From Polycladidibacter stylochi (lineage in GTDB: Bacteria; Pseudomonadota; Alphaproteobacteria; Rhizobiales; Stappiaceae): DNA of 64,000 bases. The position numbers were made by a program, and so were the translations under genes. The notes under the pieces are model-generated. The model searched no databases, was not told where the DNA came from, and worked only from the letters and a program-made list of their open reading frames with translations. The DNA lies in contig NZ_LLWE01000042.1 in the NCBI RefSeq assembly GCF_001562055.1, forward strand, positions 1 through 64,000, written 5' to 3'. Below are positions 7,851 to 15,849 of this stretch, piece after piece (position 1 is the first letter of the stretch; the number at the start of each line of letters is the position of its first letter).

Positions 7851-8551
7851 AGGGTTGCCCCCATCGCTTTTAAAGGGTTTTGTAAGGGGATTATGGTCCA
7901 GCCACGTTCGACGGCTAAGTGCTCTGCAGCGCTGCTGCCTTCAACCAAGTTGCCATGACCGACTAAGCTTATGAAATCAGCGTCGGATATGTGATCACCA
8001 AATGCATAGCACAGGGCTGGATCAGCTTTATGGGTTGCCATGAATTTCCCGACTGCGTTTGCCTTACCTGCGCCAATCATACAATCGCCACTTAGCTTGC
8101 CCGTATAACAACCTTTGGAATCTGTTGAGAGCGCAGTTGCGAGCACATGACGTACGCCGAGCGCTTGTGCTAATTGGAAAAGAAAGTCAATCGCAGAGCC
8201 GGAAACGAAAACCGGCTCAAATCCATTTTTTTTTAAATCGTGTAATGCTTTCACCGTTTCAGGAATAAGGAACGGGCGATGTCCGTTGTTCGCCAATCGC
8301 ATGTTAATATAGTCCTTTGCGATCTTACGCACCTCGATTTGCTTGAGACCTGCCAGAGAACGATAAAAATACCTATTGACTTCCTCACGAGGGATATTTT
8401 GCAGGCGCATATCTCGTAGCTGTTTCAATAGGCTTGCCGCATCGAGTTCATTAAAGTGAAAAGACAGTTTGTTGAGTATGGAAAACATAGTTTTTTCAAA
8501 AACCAACGTCTCATCGACATCAAAAAAAGCAAACTTATTGTTACCACTCAT
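7847..8551 (-). CDS. HAD-IB family (SerB-like) phosphatase, partner of the AfsA-like protein
   Basis: Motif I is FFDVDETLVFEK (nucleophile Asp near residue 11). Motif II is VFVSGSAIDF and the C-terminal motif is YAFGDHISDADFISLVG, giving the complete HAD-IB set found in SerB-type phosphoserine phosphatases and related enzymes. The length of 234 residues fits. The gene starts six bases after the AfsA-like gene and overlaps the DUF2165 gene. AfsA-type synthesis of butyrolactones yields a phosphorylated intermediate that must be dephosphorylated. A phosphatase in the same operon fits that logic, but the substrate here is an inference. Confidence 0.85.
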   Translation of the reverse strand: MSGNNKFAFFDVDETLVFEKTMFSILNKLSFHFNELDAASLLKQLRDMRLQNIPREEVNRYFYRSLAGLKQIEVRKIAKDYINMRLANNGHRPFLIPETVKALHDLKKNGFEPVFVSGSAIDFLFQLAQALGVRHVLATALSTDSKGCYTGKLSGDCMIGAGKANAVGKFMATHKADPALCYAFGDHISDADFISLVGHGNLVEGSSAAEHLAVERGWTIIPLQNPLKAMGATL

Positions 8552-8557
8552 GAAGCT

Positions 8558-9322
8558 CTACCCCGCCGCCAGCATGTCATTCGTATTCACTTCATTTGCA
8601 ATGTAAGGTACGGCATTTTGAGCGAGCAGCTCTTCAACCGCTTTTTGCGCGAGTTTTTCCTCTTTTGGTTTCAGCGAGGCTTTCTCGAAAACTGTGTAAT
8701 CTACTAGGGTTTTGGCAACTCGTCGCTTGTCCTGATAGACTTCCAGAGTGGCAGCGAAAACGGCCCGGTCCGGGCGGGGTTGGGTGACAGAGTGCACCTG
8801 TTGTTTAACTGTTGTTGCAATGGGAAACGCAAATTGCTCAAACGCGATATCAAGCCGATTGAAAACCACATAACCACCGGCCGGAACGCCTAAATGTGCA
8901 TATTGCGTTTCACTCACGGCTATGAACATTTGCCGTATGGCCTCGATAAGTAGCATGCCTTGCAAGTGGCACCCTGTCATGTGATCTGACATAATTTCAT
9001 TGCGATCATCAATTAGAATATCTGCCTCAAATACGCCGTCTTCAATTTTACGTGGGTGTGAGATGAGTTCATTATGTACTTGATGTTTATGGCATACATC
9101 GCGCCCTGCGCGGTGCCGATCTTTTTCGAGTGTTTGACAGGGTAAACCAAGTGCATGCGCTAAAACCGAGATAACATGCGCATCTTGCTCGTGAATGCCC
9201 TGTCCTAACATGAATCCTTGATGGTCAGAGCCTCTCGTTAGCTCACGAATGGCCTGTTTTGATGTGATTGCGCCAGCAACATCGGCGAAATTCTTAAATC
9301 TGTCACCAACAATAACTTTCAT
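8558..9322 (-). CDS. AfsA-like hotdog-fold protein (gamma-butyrolactone synthase family)
   Basis: The segment HNELISHPRKIEDGVFEADILIDDRNEIMSDHM followed by LQGMLLIEAIRQMF and AHLGVPAGGYVVFNRLDIAFEQFAFP matches the AfsA repeat pattern: a His-rich entry, an acidic core, then EAxRQ and a hydrophobic hotdog helix. AfsA-type enzymes in Streptomyces condense a beta-ketoacyl-ACP with dihydroxyacetone phosphate to start butyrolactone signal synthesis. The 254 residues are somewhat shorter than classical two-repeat AfsA, and the first half is divergent. I chose the ATG at 9322 because GAGGAAG lies just upstream; another ATG at 9337 lacks this. It is the first gene of the unit and follows operator copy 4. 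The substrate is unknown; a non-signalling beta-ketoacyl hotdog enzyme is possible. Confidence 0.72.
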   Translation of the reverse strand: MKVIVGDRFKNFADVAGAITSKQAIRELTRGSDHQGFMLGQGIHEQDAHVISVLAHALGLPCQTLEKDRHRAGRDVCHKHQVHNELISHPRKIEDGVFEADILIDDRNEIMSDHMTGCHLQGMLLIEAIRQMFIAVSETQYAHLGVPAGGYVVFNRLDIAFEQFAFPIATTVKQQVHSVTQPRPDRAVFAATLEVYQDKRRVAKTLVDYTVFEKASLKPKEEKLAQKAVEELLAQNAVPYIANEVNTNDMLAAG

Positions 9323-9365
9323 AAAGTACTTCCTCATATGACCAAATCAATTAACAATGTAAAAC

Positions 9366-9380
9366 TAACGTAAACTGTAG
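9366..9380 (-). promoter_or_regulatory. MerR-type operator, copy 4, before the AfsA-like operon
   Basis: TAACGTAAACTGTAG on the forward strand. Read on the reverse strand, a TTGACT -35 element is followed by a spacer of about 18-19 bases that contains this box, and then a TAGTTT -10. That is the long-spacer architecture of MerR-activated promoters. The ATG lies 44 bp downstream. Confidence 0.68.
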
Positions 9381-9440
9381 ATTTGAGTCAAGAAAGATAC
9401 TCCCTGTATTTTAATAGTATAATAGTTGTAGGGAGGTAGT

Positions 9441-9533
9441 ATGTTTGGCGCGTTTCGTAAATTTAATTCAATAACATTTTTCGCTGCAACGCATCCAGCA
9501 GATCCAACAGATAATGTACCGCAAATTTATTAG
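9441..9533 (+). CDS. Possible 30-residue leader or small protein
   Basis: An ATG at 9441 is preceded by GGGAGG at a good distance and opens a 30-codon frame starting MFGAFRKFNSITFFAATHP. It lies in the divergent region between the AfsA-like operon and the TipAS-type MerR gene, 42 bases before the latter. A stem pairs CTCCCT (9400-9405) with AGGGAG (9430-9435), which would bury its ribosome-binding site. No family is recognisable. Confidence 0.3.
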   Translation: MFGAFRKFNSITFFAATHPADPTDNVPQIY

Positions 9534-9575
9534 GGCTGTTGACCCTCAAGCAGCGTGAGGCTGTATGTCTTGGCT

Positions 9576-10343
9576 ATGGAACAACGTAGAAGAGAATACA
9601 CAGTTGGTGAGTTGGCGCGAGCATCGGGCGTGCGTGTGAGCTTGCTACATCATTACGATCGTATTGGGCTGCTGAAACCCGGCGCAAAGGCTGCCAATGG
9701 CTATCGGATTTATTTTGAAGAGCAAGCCGTGAAGCTGCAGGAAATCCTTTTCTATCGTGCGGCAGGCATGTCGCTTGAAGAAATAGCGACGCTGTTTGAG
9801 CAAGGGGTGTCGCTGGAGCGGTTAAAAGCACATCGCAAAAAGCTTGTCATGGACCTTGCCAGCCAAGCGGCAATGATCGCGGCAATCGATCATAGTATTG
9901 CACATCTTAAAGGAAGTAAGAGCATGAAACTTGAAGAACTTTACCAGCCATTTTCTCTGCAAAAACAGGCGTCCTATGAAAAGTGGCTAATTGATACATA
10001 TGGAGCTGATATGGCGCTTGAAATCCAAGAGGTCCGTGCGCACAATCGCCAGCAAACCGAAGGTGCGAAGCCGCAGGGCTTGGAGCGTTTACGAGGCATT
10101 GAAGCGGCATTGGTGGCGAACTATGAAGAAGGTATGCAACCGCAAGCGGCAAATCTCTTAGGCCACCAGCAATGGGTAGGCGACATGTGGGGCCGTGAAT
10201 GTGATCGGCAGGCTTACGGAGAGCTGGCCGAGCTTTATCTCTCCCACCCTGATTTTATTGCAAGGTTCGAGAGCTTATCTCAAGGCTTTAGCCAGTGGCT
10301 CTATGAAGCCATGAAAGCTTGGTCAACTCGGCTCCCCAAATAG
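9576..10343 (+). CDS. MerR regulator with TipAS-like effector-binding domain
   Basis: The N-terminus YTVGELARASGVRVSLLHHYDRIGLLKPGAKAANGYRIYFEE is a MerR winged helix. It is followed by a dimerisation helix to about residue 110. Residues 125-250 (MKLEELYQPFSLQKQASYEKW through ADFI-like WLYEAMKAW) look like the TipAS antibiotic-recognition domain, an all-helical pocket that binds thiopeptides or other amphipathic compounds. The total of 255 residues fits TipAL-type proteins. I prefer the ATG at 9576; an in-frame GTG at 9555 is possible and neither has an ideal ribosome-binding site. It is divergent from the AfsA-like operon, so it may regulate the same DNA. Confidence 0.82.
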   Translation: MEQRRREYTVGELARASGVRVSLLHHYDRIGLLKPGAKAANGYRIYFEEQAVKLQEILFYRAAGMSLEEIATLFEQGVSLERLKAHRKKLVMDLASQAAMIAAIDHSIAHLKGSKSMKLEELYQPFSLQKQASYEKWLIDTYGADMALEIQEVRAHNRQQTEGAKPQGLERLRGIEAALVANYEEGMQPQAANLLGHQQWVGDMWGRECDRQAYGELAELYLSHPDFIARFESLSQGFSQWLYEAMKAWSTRLPK

Positions 10344-10399
10344 GACGTTGGGTCGTGCTTCAACTGTGCCAAGTGCTATTTTGAATTCAATAAAGTATA

Positions 10400-10444
10400 C
10401 CCGCTGATTGCTCGATAAGCTCACGGCAGAAATCAGCGGGTTCT
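10400..10444. terminator. Hairpin between convergent genes
   Basis: CCCGCTGATT (10400-10409) pairs perfectly with AATCAGCGGG (10431-10440), followed by TTCT. It lies between the ends of the TipAS-type MerR gene and the CoA-binding protein gene and probably terminates one or both. Confidence 0.6.
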
Positions 10445-10454
10445 GTATGCTGCG

Positions 10455-10871
10455 TTAGCTCAGCTCGATTTTCGGGCAGCGGTTCATAACCACTTGCAGC
10501 CCGGCGTCTTCGGCCTTTTGCGCGGCCTCATCGTGGCGAATTTCCAGCTGCATCCAGATCACATCCGGCTTTTGCTCTAGCACAAGGGCTTCGTCTATGA
10601 TTAGGGCGGCGGCCTCAGCATTGCGGAAGATATCAATCATATCGACCTTTTGCGGCAGCTCTTGCAAGCTGGCATACACGGTTTCGCCATTGAGTTGCTG
10701 GCCAGCTAAGCCCGGATTTACCGGCAATACCTTATAGCCTTTATCTTGCATAAAGCGCATTACCTTGTTGCTTGGGCGCGCTTCATTGGCACTGGCACCT
10801 ACCAGCGCGATTGATTTCACTTTTCCTAGAATGTCTAGCGTATAATTTTGCGGGTAATTATCGTGGTTCAT
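10455..10871 (-). CDS. CoA-binding domain protein (YccU-like)
   Basis: The protein has 138 residues and consists of one Rossmann-type CoA-binding domain. SIALVGASANEARPSNKVMRFMQDKGYKVLPVNP (about residues 20-53) is the nucleotide-binding strand-turn-helix and DMIDIFRN the second conserved strand. The EIRHDEAAQKAEDAGLQVVMNRCPKIE end is typical of the YccU group. These stand-alone proteins bind CoA but have no settled reaction. It follows an ECHDC3-type enoyl-CoA hydratase gene on the same strand about 120 bp upstream, so both may be transcribed together. Confidence 0.87.
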   Translation of the reverse strand: MNHDNYPQNYTLDILGKVKSIALVGASANEARPSNKVMRFMQDKGYKVLPVNPGLAGQQLNGETVYASLQELPQKVDMIDIFRNAEAAALIIDEALVLEQKPDVIWMQLEIRHDEAAQKAEDAGLQVVMNRCPKIELS

Positions 10872-10990
10872 GTGCTGCCCTTAATTTTATATTTAATTCA
10901 ATGCTCTGCTGGTTTATCAGGCGCTGGGCGCTCTACTAACGCCAAGCGCACCTTCATTCTTAATTGCTGCGGGTGTGCAAGACCATGCGC

Positions 10991-11818
10991 TTATTTGTCT
11001 TGCCACTGTGGTGTGCGCTTTTGCAAAAAGGCTTCAATGCCTTCTGCTGCGTCTTGCGCCATCATGTTTTCGCTCATCACTTGCCCCGTATAGGCGTAGG
11101 CTTCATCCAGCGGCATATCAATTTGCTTATAAAAGGCTTCCTTGCCGGTCTTTAGTGTCAGGGCCGATTTTGCAGCTATGGTTTCGGCGTATTTTTGCAC
11201 AACGGTTTCAAGGTAGTCACGCGGGATAATACGGTTAATAAGCCCGAAATCCTTGGCGGTGGAGGCATCAATGCTTTCGCCGGTGAGCAGCATTTCCATC
11301 GCCTGCTTACGGCTGGCTGCGCGTGACAGTGCCACCATGGGGGTGGAGCAGAACAGGCCAATATTGACCCCCGGTGTACAGAAAGTGGCGGTATCGGTTG
11401 CCAATGCCAAATCGCAGGAGGCGACAAGTTGACAACCGGCAGCGGTGGCAACGCCGGTAACAACGGCAATTACCGGCTTGGGCAGATTGACAATTTGCTG
11501 CATCAATGCGGCGCATTTGGCAAAGGTTTCATCGTAAAAGGCTTTGCCGCCATCGGCATTGGCGCGGGCTGCTGTCATTTCTTTCAAATCGTGACCACCG
11601 CAAAAGACCTTACCCTCGGCACCGAGCAAAATTACGCGCACTTGCGGGTCACTGGCTGCCAGTGTTAACTCGTGCTGCAGTGCATCCATCATTGCCATGG
11701 AAAGGGCGTTCATGCGCTCGGGTCGCTGCAGTACCAGCCGTAATACATTGTTATGTAGCAACTTACCAATGAGTGGTTTGTCGGTTTGTGGGGTGTCTTG
11801 CGCTTCTGCTGTCATCAT
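10991..11818 (-). CDS. Enoyl-CoA hydratase/isomerase family protein (ECHDC3-like)
   Basis: The crotonase fold is evident from LRLVLQRPERMNALSMAMM, GKVFCGGHDLKEM (first oxyanion-hole Gly) and VVTGVATAAGCQLVASCDLALATDTATFCTPGVNIGLFCSTP. The last block, with CSTP after the second oxyanion Gly, resembles the ECHDC3 branch more than the classical FadB/Crt enzymes, and the usual pair of catalytic Glu residues is not evident. The role may therefore be isomerase or thioesterase chemistry on acyl-CoAs in the cytosol rather than simple hydration. At 275 residues it is full length. Confidence 0.85.
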   Translation of the reverse strand: MMTAEAQDTPQTDKPLIGKLLHNNVLRLVLQRPERMNALSMAMMDALQHELTLAASDPQVRVILLGAEGKVFCGGHDLKEMTAARANADGGKAFYDETFAKCAALMQQIVNLPKPVIAVVTGVATAAGCQLVASCDLALATDTATFCTPGVNIGLFCSTPMVALSRAASRKQAMEMLLTGESIDASTAKDFGLINRIIPRDYLETVVQKYAETIAAKSALTLKTGKEAFYKQIDMPLDEAYAYTGQVMSENMMAQDAAEGIEAFLQKRTPQWQDK

Positions 11819-12088
11819 TTATCGCTTTATCTAAAGGTTAAAGACGTTCTTTGCCCGCAGTGTTGTGCAATTGAGCGCAAAGCTCAATGGTTTTAGGCGG
11901 TTTCTGACATATTTATATCAAGCACAGCCACCATCTTTTTTACAGCATTCGGCTATTGCGTCTTTTGGCTACGCAGAACCATATCCAATTGCGACCAATT
12001 ATTCAGTTCGTAATGGCGGGGGCTGTGGCAAGCTGTGGGTTGCTAAGACGCTTTGAGTAGCTGGTAAAGCAAACGAGAGGAGAGGGCT

Positions 12089-12532
12089 ATGAATATTGCG
12101 GTTACAGAACGATTAGCCATGGAGCGCGATGAGCTCGAAGCGTATTTGGCGCAGGTGTTTCCGCAAATATTTGCTCGTGCCAATGAATATTCGTTGGAAA
12201 CAGTCGAGCTGGGGCGTGTGGTGGTGTGTTTACAAGCGGGTGAGGCGCATTTGCGACCCGGTAATACGGTAAGTGGTCCGGTACTGATGACATTGGCCGA
12301 CCTTGCCGCCTACGCTTTGATCTTAAGCCACGAGGGTGAGCAGGCACTGGCGGTAACTACCAATTTAAATATCAATTTTTTGCGTAAAGCGGAAGCGGGG
12401 ACTGTTTATGCCAGCTGCCGGTTTTTAAAGCGGGGCAAGCGCCTGATGGTGGTCGATTGCGAAATATACGGGGCTGATCGGCAGAAAGTGGTGGCGCATA
12501 CAACCATGACCTACTCAATGCCGCCACGTTAA
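12089..12532 (+). CDS. PaaI-family hotdog thioesterase
   Basis: The protein has 147 residues and a single hotdog domain. LRPGNTVSGPVLMTLADLAAYALIL corresponds to the family's HPxGxVHGGxxxxLxDxAxxxA active-site helix, with NTVSGP in place of the usual HGG, and TTNLNINFLRKAEAGTVYASCRFLKRGKRLMVVDCEIY is the beta-sheet half. Members hydrolyse acyl-CoA thioesters, often aromatic or medium chain. GGAGAGGG precedes the ATG. It stands alone; the nearby enoyl-CoA hydratase gene is divergent. Confidence 0.83.
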   Translation: MNIAVTERLAMERDELEAYLAQVFPQIFARANEYSLETVELGRVVVCLQAGEAHLRPGNTVSGPVLMTLADLAAYALILSHEGEQALAVTTNLNINFLRKAEAGTVYASCRFLKRGKRLMVVDCEIYGADRQKVVAHTTMTYSMPPR

Positions 12533-12686
12533 GCACTGAAATTCAAATAAAATCTCATGTGATGCAGGCTTGCGGTGATTACGAACCCTTGAATTTCATG
12601 GGTGTTTGCATCGCTATTTGTTCTTGAATTAAATATTTAAAGTTTTATTAATAATTTAAATATTTAGTGCTGGCGCTTGGTTTCGC

Positions 12687-13235
12687 ATGGGGGAAATGCA
12701 CTGTTGGCCTAGCACATCTTGTGGAGTGGTTGTTGTGTTGCGTTCTGCGTATTCGCTGCTTGGGGTGGTGGCTTTCTTTCCATTACAAATGTTGAGTTAT
12801 TTTTTGAGCTGGTTGTATTTGGGCTTTCTAGCGCTCAATGTGGTGCTGGTTTTATTTGTCCCGATACTTTTCGATTTTTACGTGGCATCTGAGCCGCGTT
12901 TAATGGGGCAATTTCGCAATACAGCGTTTTATGAGGATACATCATTTTGGGGGGCACCACTTTTGTTTGCAATCGTGGTGTTTTTTAACCTGCTTATTGG
13001 AAATAGCCTATTGAATACTAAAATTTACCGCAATAGCTGGCATCTCTATAGGCCCGTGCATTATGCACCTGTATCAGTTGGTCAGTATGCCGTTGTACTT
13101 ACCGGTCTGGGCTATTACGCACTATGTTTTGCTGTGGACTGGAGCCTGTACTCGCCACATGCGGAAGTGCTGTTTGATAAAGTTGCGCTGCTTTCTGCCG
13201 AAGTTGAGGGCTGGATAACAGCGCGCATTTCATAG
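12687..13235 (+). CDS. Hypothetical inner-membrane protein
   Basis: The protein has up to 182 residues and about four membrane segments: near residues 20-36, 38-62, 92-108 and 130-150. An FVPILFDFYVASEPRLMGQF loop lies between the second and third, and the C-terminal 30 residues are charged. The start is uncertain: the first ATG at 12687 gives a polar N-terminal stretch, and a GTG near 12735 would start just before the first membrane segment. I do not recognise the family, and no neighbour suggests a role. Confidence 0.55.
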   Translation: MGEMHCWPSTSCGVVVVLRSAYSLLGVVAFFPLQMLSYFLSWLYLGFLALNVVLVLFVPILFDFYVASEPRLMGQFRNTAFYEDTSFWGAPLLFAIVVFFNLLIGNSLLNTKIYRNSWHLYRPVHYAPVSVGQYAVVLTGLGYYALCFAVDWSLYSPHAEVLFDKVALLSAEVEGWITARIS

Positions 13236-13663
13236 CTGCCAACTGGAATGGTGTTAAAGGTGAAAATCGCGTTATTTAATGGCCGCTGAACTGTGATGCA
13301 ACTAGTTGAGGTTTTACTAGTAGTTCCTGCGGGCATATTTTAACTAACATGAAGAAAGTTATTACCAAAATTGGGGGAGGCGGGCAGTTACAAATGCGGG
13401 AATATTAACTCATATTTCCCGTTAACAGGTAGTTGTTTGCTCCCATTTTAATTACAGGCGGTTATTCTTTTAAGTATTTATACTTTTTTGTAACTTGGGG
13501 CGGATCATGACGTTCTGAGCGTAAACTTGCTTTACCTGGAAAAATGAGTGTAAAGCAGTTTTAAAACAACTCGATGGTTATACTCACAATGCAAGTTGTT
13601 TTTAAAGTGACTTAAGTTCTAGATTTGACATTCTTGCTATCGAGTCGAAAGTTGAGTTTTTAT
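13236..13663. other. AT-rich intergenic region with one inverted repeat
   Basis: No supported ORF. AAAACAACT (13563-13571) pairs with AGTTGTTTT (13594-13602), followed by T and A runs; it could be a terminator-like hairpin or an operator ahead of the VOC gene. Nothing else stands out. Confidence 0.4.
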
Positions 13664-14026
13664 ATGCAAATTTTAAGAATTGAGCATGTTCAATTGGCCA
13701 TGCCAAGCGGCGGTGAGGCAAAAGCGCGTACATTCTTTGTTGAACTGTTGGGCATGCGTGAAGTCTCCAAGCCGCAAGCGCTGGCAAATCGAGGTGGATG
13801 CTGGTTTGAGGCTGGCGCGGTTCACTTACATTTGGGGGTTGAAGAAAACTTTTTACCAGCTCGCAAAGCACATCCGGCTTTTGTCGTTTCGGATTTAACG
13901 CGACTGCGCCAAAGGTTAGAGGTAAACGGCTATAACTGCCAAGATGATGTAGCAATACAAGGGTTTAAGCGTTGCTTTGTAGCTGACCCTTTTGGTAACA
14001 GAATTGAGCTCATGCAAGCTCTGTGA
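13664..14026 (+). CDS. VOC superfamily (glyoxalase-like) protein
   Basis: The single 120-residue domain starts MQILRIEHVQLAMPSGGEAKARTFFVELLGM, the first beta-alpha-beta-beta-beta module of vicinal-oxygen-chelate proteins. It ends FKRCFVADPFGNRIELMQ, the second metal-ligand region (DPxGNxIEL). Members are small dimeric metalloenzymes such as glyoxalases, fosfomycin-resistance proteins or dioxygenases. The ATG at 13664 is chosen because the domain starts there; an ORF extension from 13625 adds a non-homologous tail. The gene stands alone and no substrate is indicated. Confidence 0.8.
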   Translation: MQILRIEHVQLAMPSGGEAKARTFFVELLGMREVSKPQALANRGGCWFEAGAVHLHLGVEENFLPARKAHPAFVVSDLTRLRQRLEVNGYNCQDDVAIQGFKRCFVADPFGNRIELMQAL

Positions 14027-14352
14027 CTATTATATATTGGGCTACTTGTTAGCACTTTGAGGTTCACTCGTATTCACCATATTGATTGTGCGCAAAATGC
14101 CACTTTAAAGGCACGCTATTATAATGAAGCCGATACAAACAAGGACGGGGAGGCGAGTACGTATAACTCCGTGCAATCAAACGTTTTTAGCAGTTGCCGT
14201 TTAAGATGAAGTGCCTACACTATTTATAATAATCTGCGTTACACGCATTATAATATCTTGCGTTACATGTGGCCCGGTATCCACTTTAAGAAGGTGCGCC
14301 TTGAATGCAGTATAGCCGCTAGAAGCTAACGATAACGGCTCGTTATTCGCAT
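14027..14352. other. Intergenic region between convergent genes with a short direct repeat
   Basis: No coding frame is supported. Two imperfect 19-base direct repeats, TATAATAATCTGCGTTACA at 14225-14243 and TATAATATCTTGCGTTACA at 14249-14267, lie 24 bases apart. They sit downstream of both flanking genes, so a promoter role for these genes is unlikely. Confidence 0.4.
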
Positions 14353-15849
14353 TCAGCCGGGCTCTTTTATCGTCTCTACATCCCCGCGAGTTTCAATTGT
14401 AATCAACGGCGCTGTTCGGGGTGTTCCTGCACTACTATCAGGCTTAGGCACAGATACAGATTTGCCGGAAAGCGTGCTTTGTAGCTCATGGGGCGGAGGG
14501 CTGGTGTTTTCCTTTTCCCTCTTATGAATAGAGGGCGCTTTGATCGGTTCCTGCTCGCTAATATAGTCTAGAATATCGTCAGCTACATTTTTCCAGGTGC
14601 GTAGCTTTTCCTTATCGATCATTGCAGTTCGTTCTTGAAGATAATGACGATCCAGAATAGGGCGCTTTATGCAAGCGTAAAGTTCTTGGCCGTTATCTGG
14701 ATCAGCGTAGTCGACGAAAGCACCACCAACCTCCGGTATTGAAGACTTGGAGGAAGCAACGCAAAACTTCCCGTGCCACAAGCTTTCACCGACGGGAAGG
14801 CCCCAACCTTCGTAACTGCTGGGAAAGCATGAGAAGAGACAATTTTTATAAAGAAACCCCAGCTCATGGTCATTAGGCTGGCCAATAAGCTCAAGGTGGT
14901 CTCGAATACGCTCCCAGGAAACCTTGAGTTTGAGTGCTTCAATTTCCCCCTGTTGTATGTTGCCAGCAATAACCAGTTTAGGCAGCTTACCCTTAGGAAT
15001 GTCGTGGATGAATTGTCGCCAAATGGAAAGTAGGCGCATGCCATTCTTACGCCCTTCGAGAGGGCCAACAAATAAAACGTAATCTGTTGTTTTGAGTTTA
15101 GATACTTGCGGTCGAATCTCTAGTTTTGGTCCCGACAAAAACTCGTGGGACATAGGTATTACCTGAGTGGTGATTTTCTTTTGTTTTGTACCGCAATATA
15201 TGCGCAAATCATTTTGTGTTGCTTTGGAAATGCAGAGCGCTTCGTTAATATGTGGCAATAAGGAATCCAGCCAATCGGTGAACGAGCGTGTATGCATGGA
15301 AAGTTGGTTCTCTTCAGCATAAACCGGAATTAAATCGTGAATCAAAGGCAGCAATCGCACCTTGGCTTTTGAGAGTTTGGCTAGGGCCTTAACGAGATGG
15401 GGTGTATCCCAGCCTGCTCCCATCATGAGTAGAGTATCGTTGTTACCTAAAGACACTTCCCCTTTAATAAGTGGGTGCTTTTTGGGCTTGGTAGCGCGTC
15501 GAAAACTATTAAAAATAAAACGGCGAACAATGTGATAGTTTCGTTTGACCGGTCTATTGTGATATTTACCAATCCGTACAGGGCGCACGTAATAGTACGA
15601 AACCGCTTTTCGAATGAATTCTTGGTTATAAATTCCGTTTTTGAAAAGCAGATCACAGTCAAATTCTTTGAAATGCTGATCGTAGGGATCTAGAAAAACG
15701 GCATGTATAGTCGTGCTCTTGCGCTCAATTTTCCTGAGCTCATTTAGTAGGGTGAGTACAACACGCTGAATACCACTTACACGCTTGTTGTGATGAGTGA
15801 AATGTATGATATCGCTTAAATCAATAAATATGCGGTTTTTGCTATCCAT
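14353..15849 (-). CDS. Group 1 (GT4-like) glycosyltransferase
   Basis: The N-terminal GT-B domain begins RIFIDLSDIIHFTHHNKRVSGIQRVVLTLLNEL, the acceptor-domain G-Q-R start common in GT4 enzymes. The C-terminal domain has YVLFVGPLEGRKNGMRLLSIWRQF, LVIAGNIQQGEIEALK and CFPSSYEGWGLPVGESLWHGKFCVAS (E-x7-E nucleotide-sugar site). The family transfers sugars to polysaccharide or glycolipid acceptors at the cytosolic membrane face. About 80 C-terminal residues are Pro-, Ser- and Thr-rich and look disordered, an extension beyond the catalytic fold. AAGGTAAGG precedes the ATG. It stands alone, without other polysaccharide genes in the window. Confidence 0.85.
   Translation of the reverse strand: MDSKNRIFIDLSDIIHFTHHNKRVSGIQRVVLTLLNELRKIERKSTTIHAVFLDPYDQHFKEFDCDLLFKNGIYNQEFIRKAVSYYYVRPVRIGKYHNRPVKRNYHIVRRFIFNSFRRATKPKKHPLIKGEVSLGNNDTLLMMGAGWDTPHLVKALAKLSKAKVRLLPLIHDLIPVYAEENQLSMHTRSFTDWLDSLLPHINEALCISKATQNDLRIYCGTKQKKITTQVIPMSHEFLSGPKLEIRPQVSKLKTTDYVLFVGPLEGRKNGMRLLSIWRQFIHDIPKGKLPKLVIAGNIQQGEIEALKLKVSWERIRDHLELIGQPNDHELGFLYKNCLFSCFPSSYEGWGLPVGESLWHGKFCVASSKSSIPEVGGAFVDYADPDNGQELYACIKRPILDRHYLQERTAMIDKEKLRTWKNVADDILDYISEQEPIKAPSIHKREKENTSPPPHELQSTLSGKSVSVPKPDSSAGTPRTAPLITIETRGDVETIKEPG

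Noticed and set aside
11865-12056. 63-residue forward ORF before the thioesterase gene
   Set aside because: No ribosome-binding site and no plausible protein composition; it lies in the promoter region.
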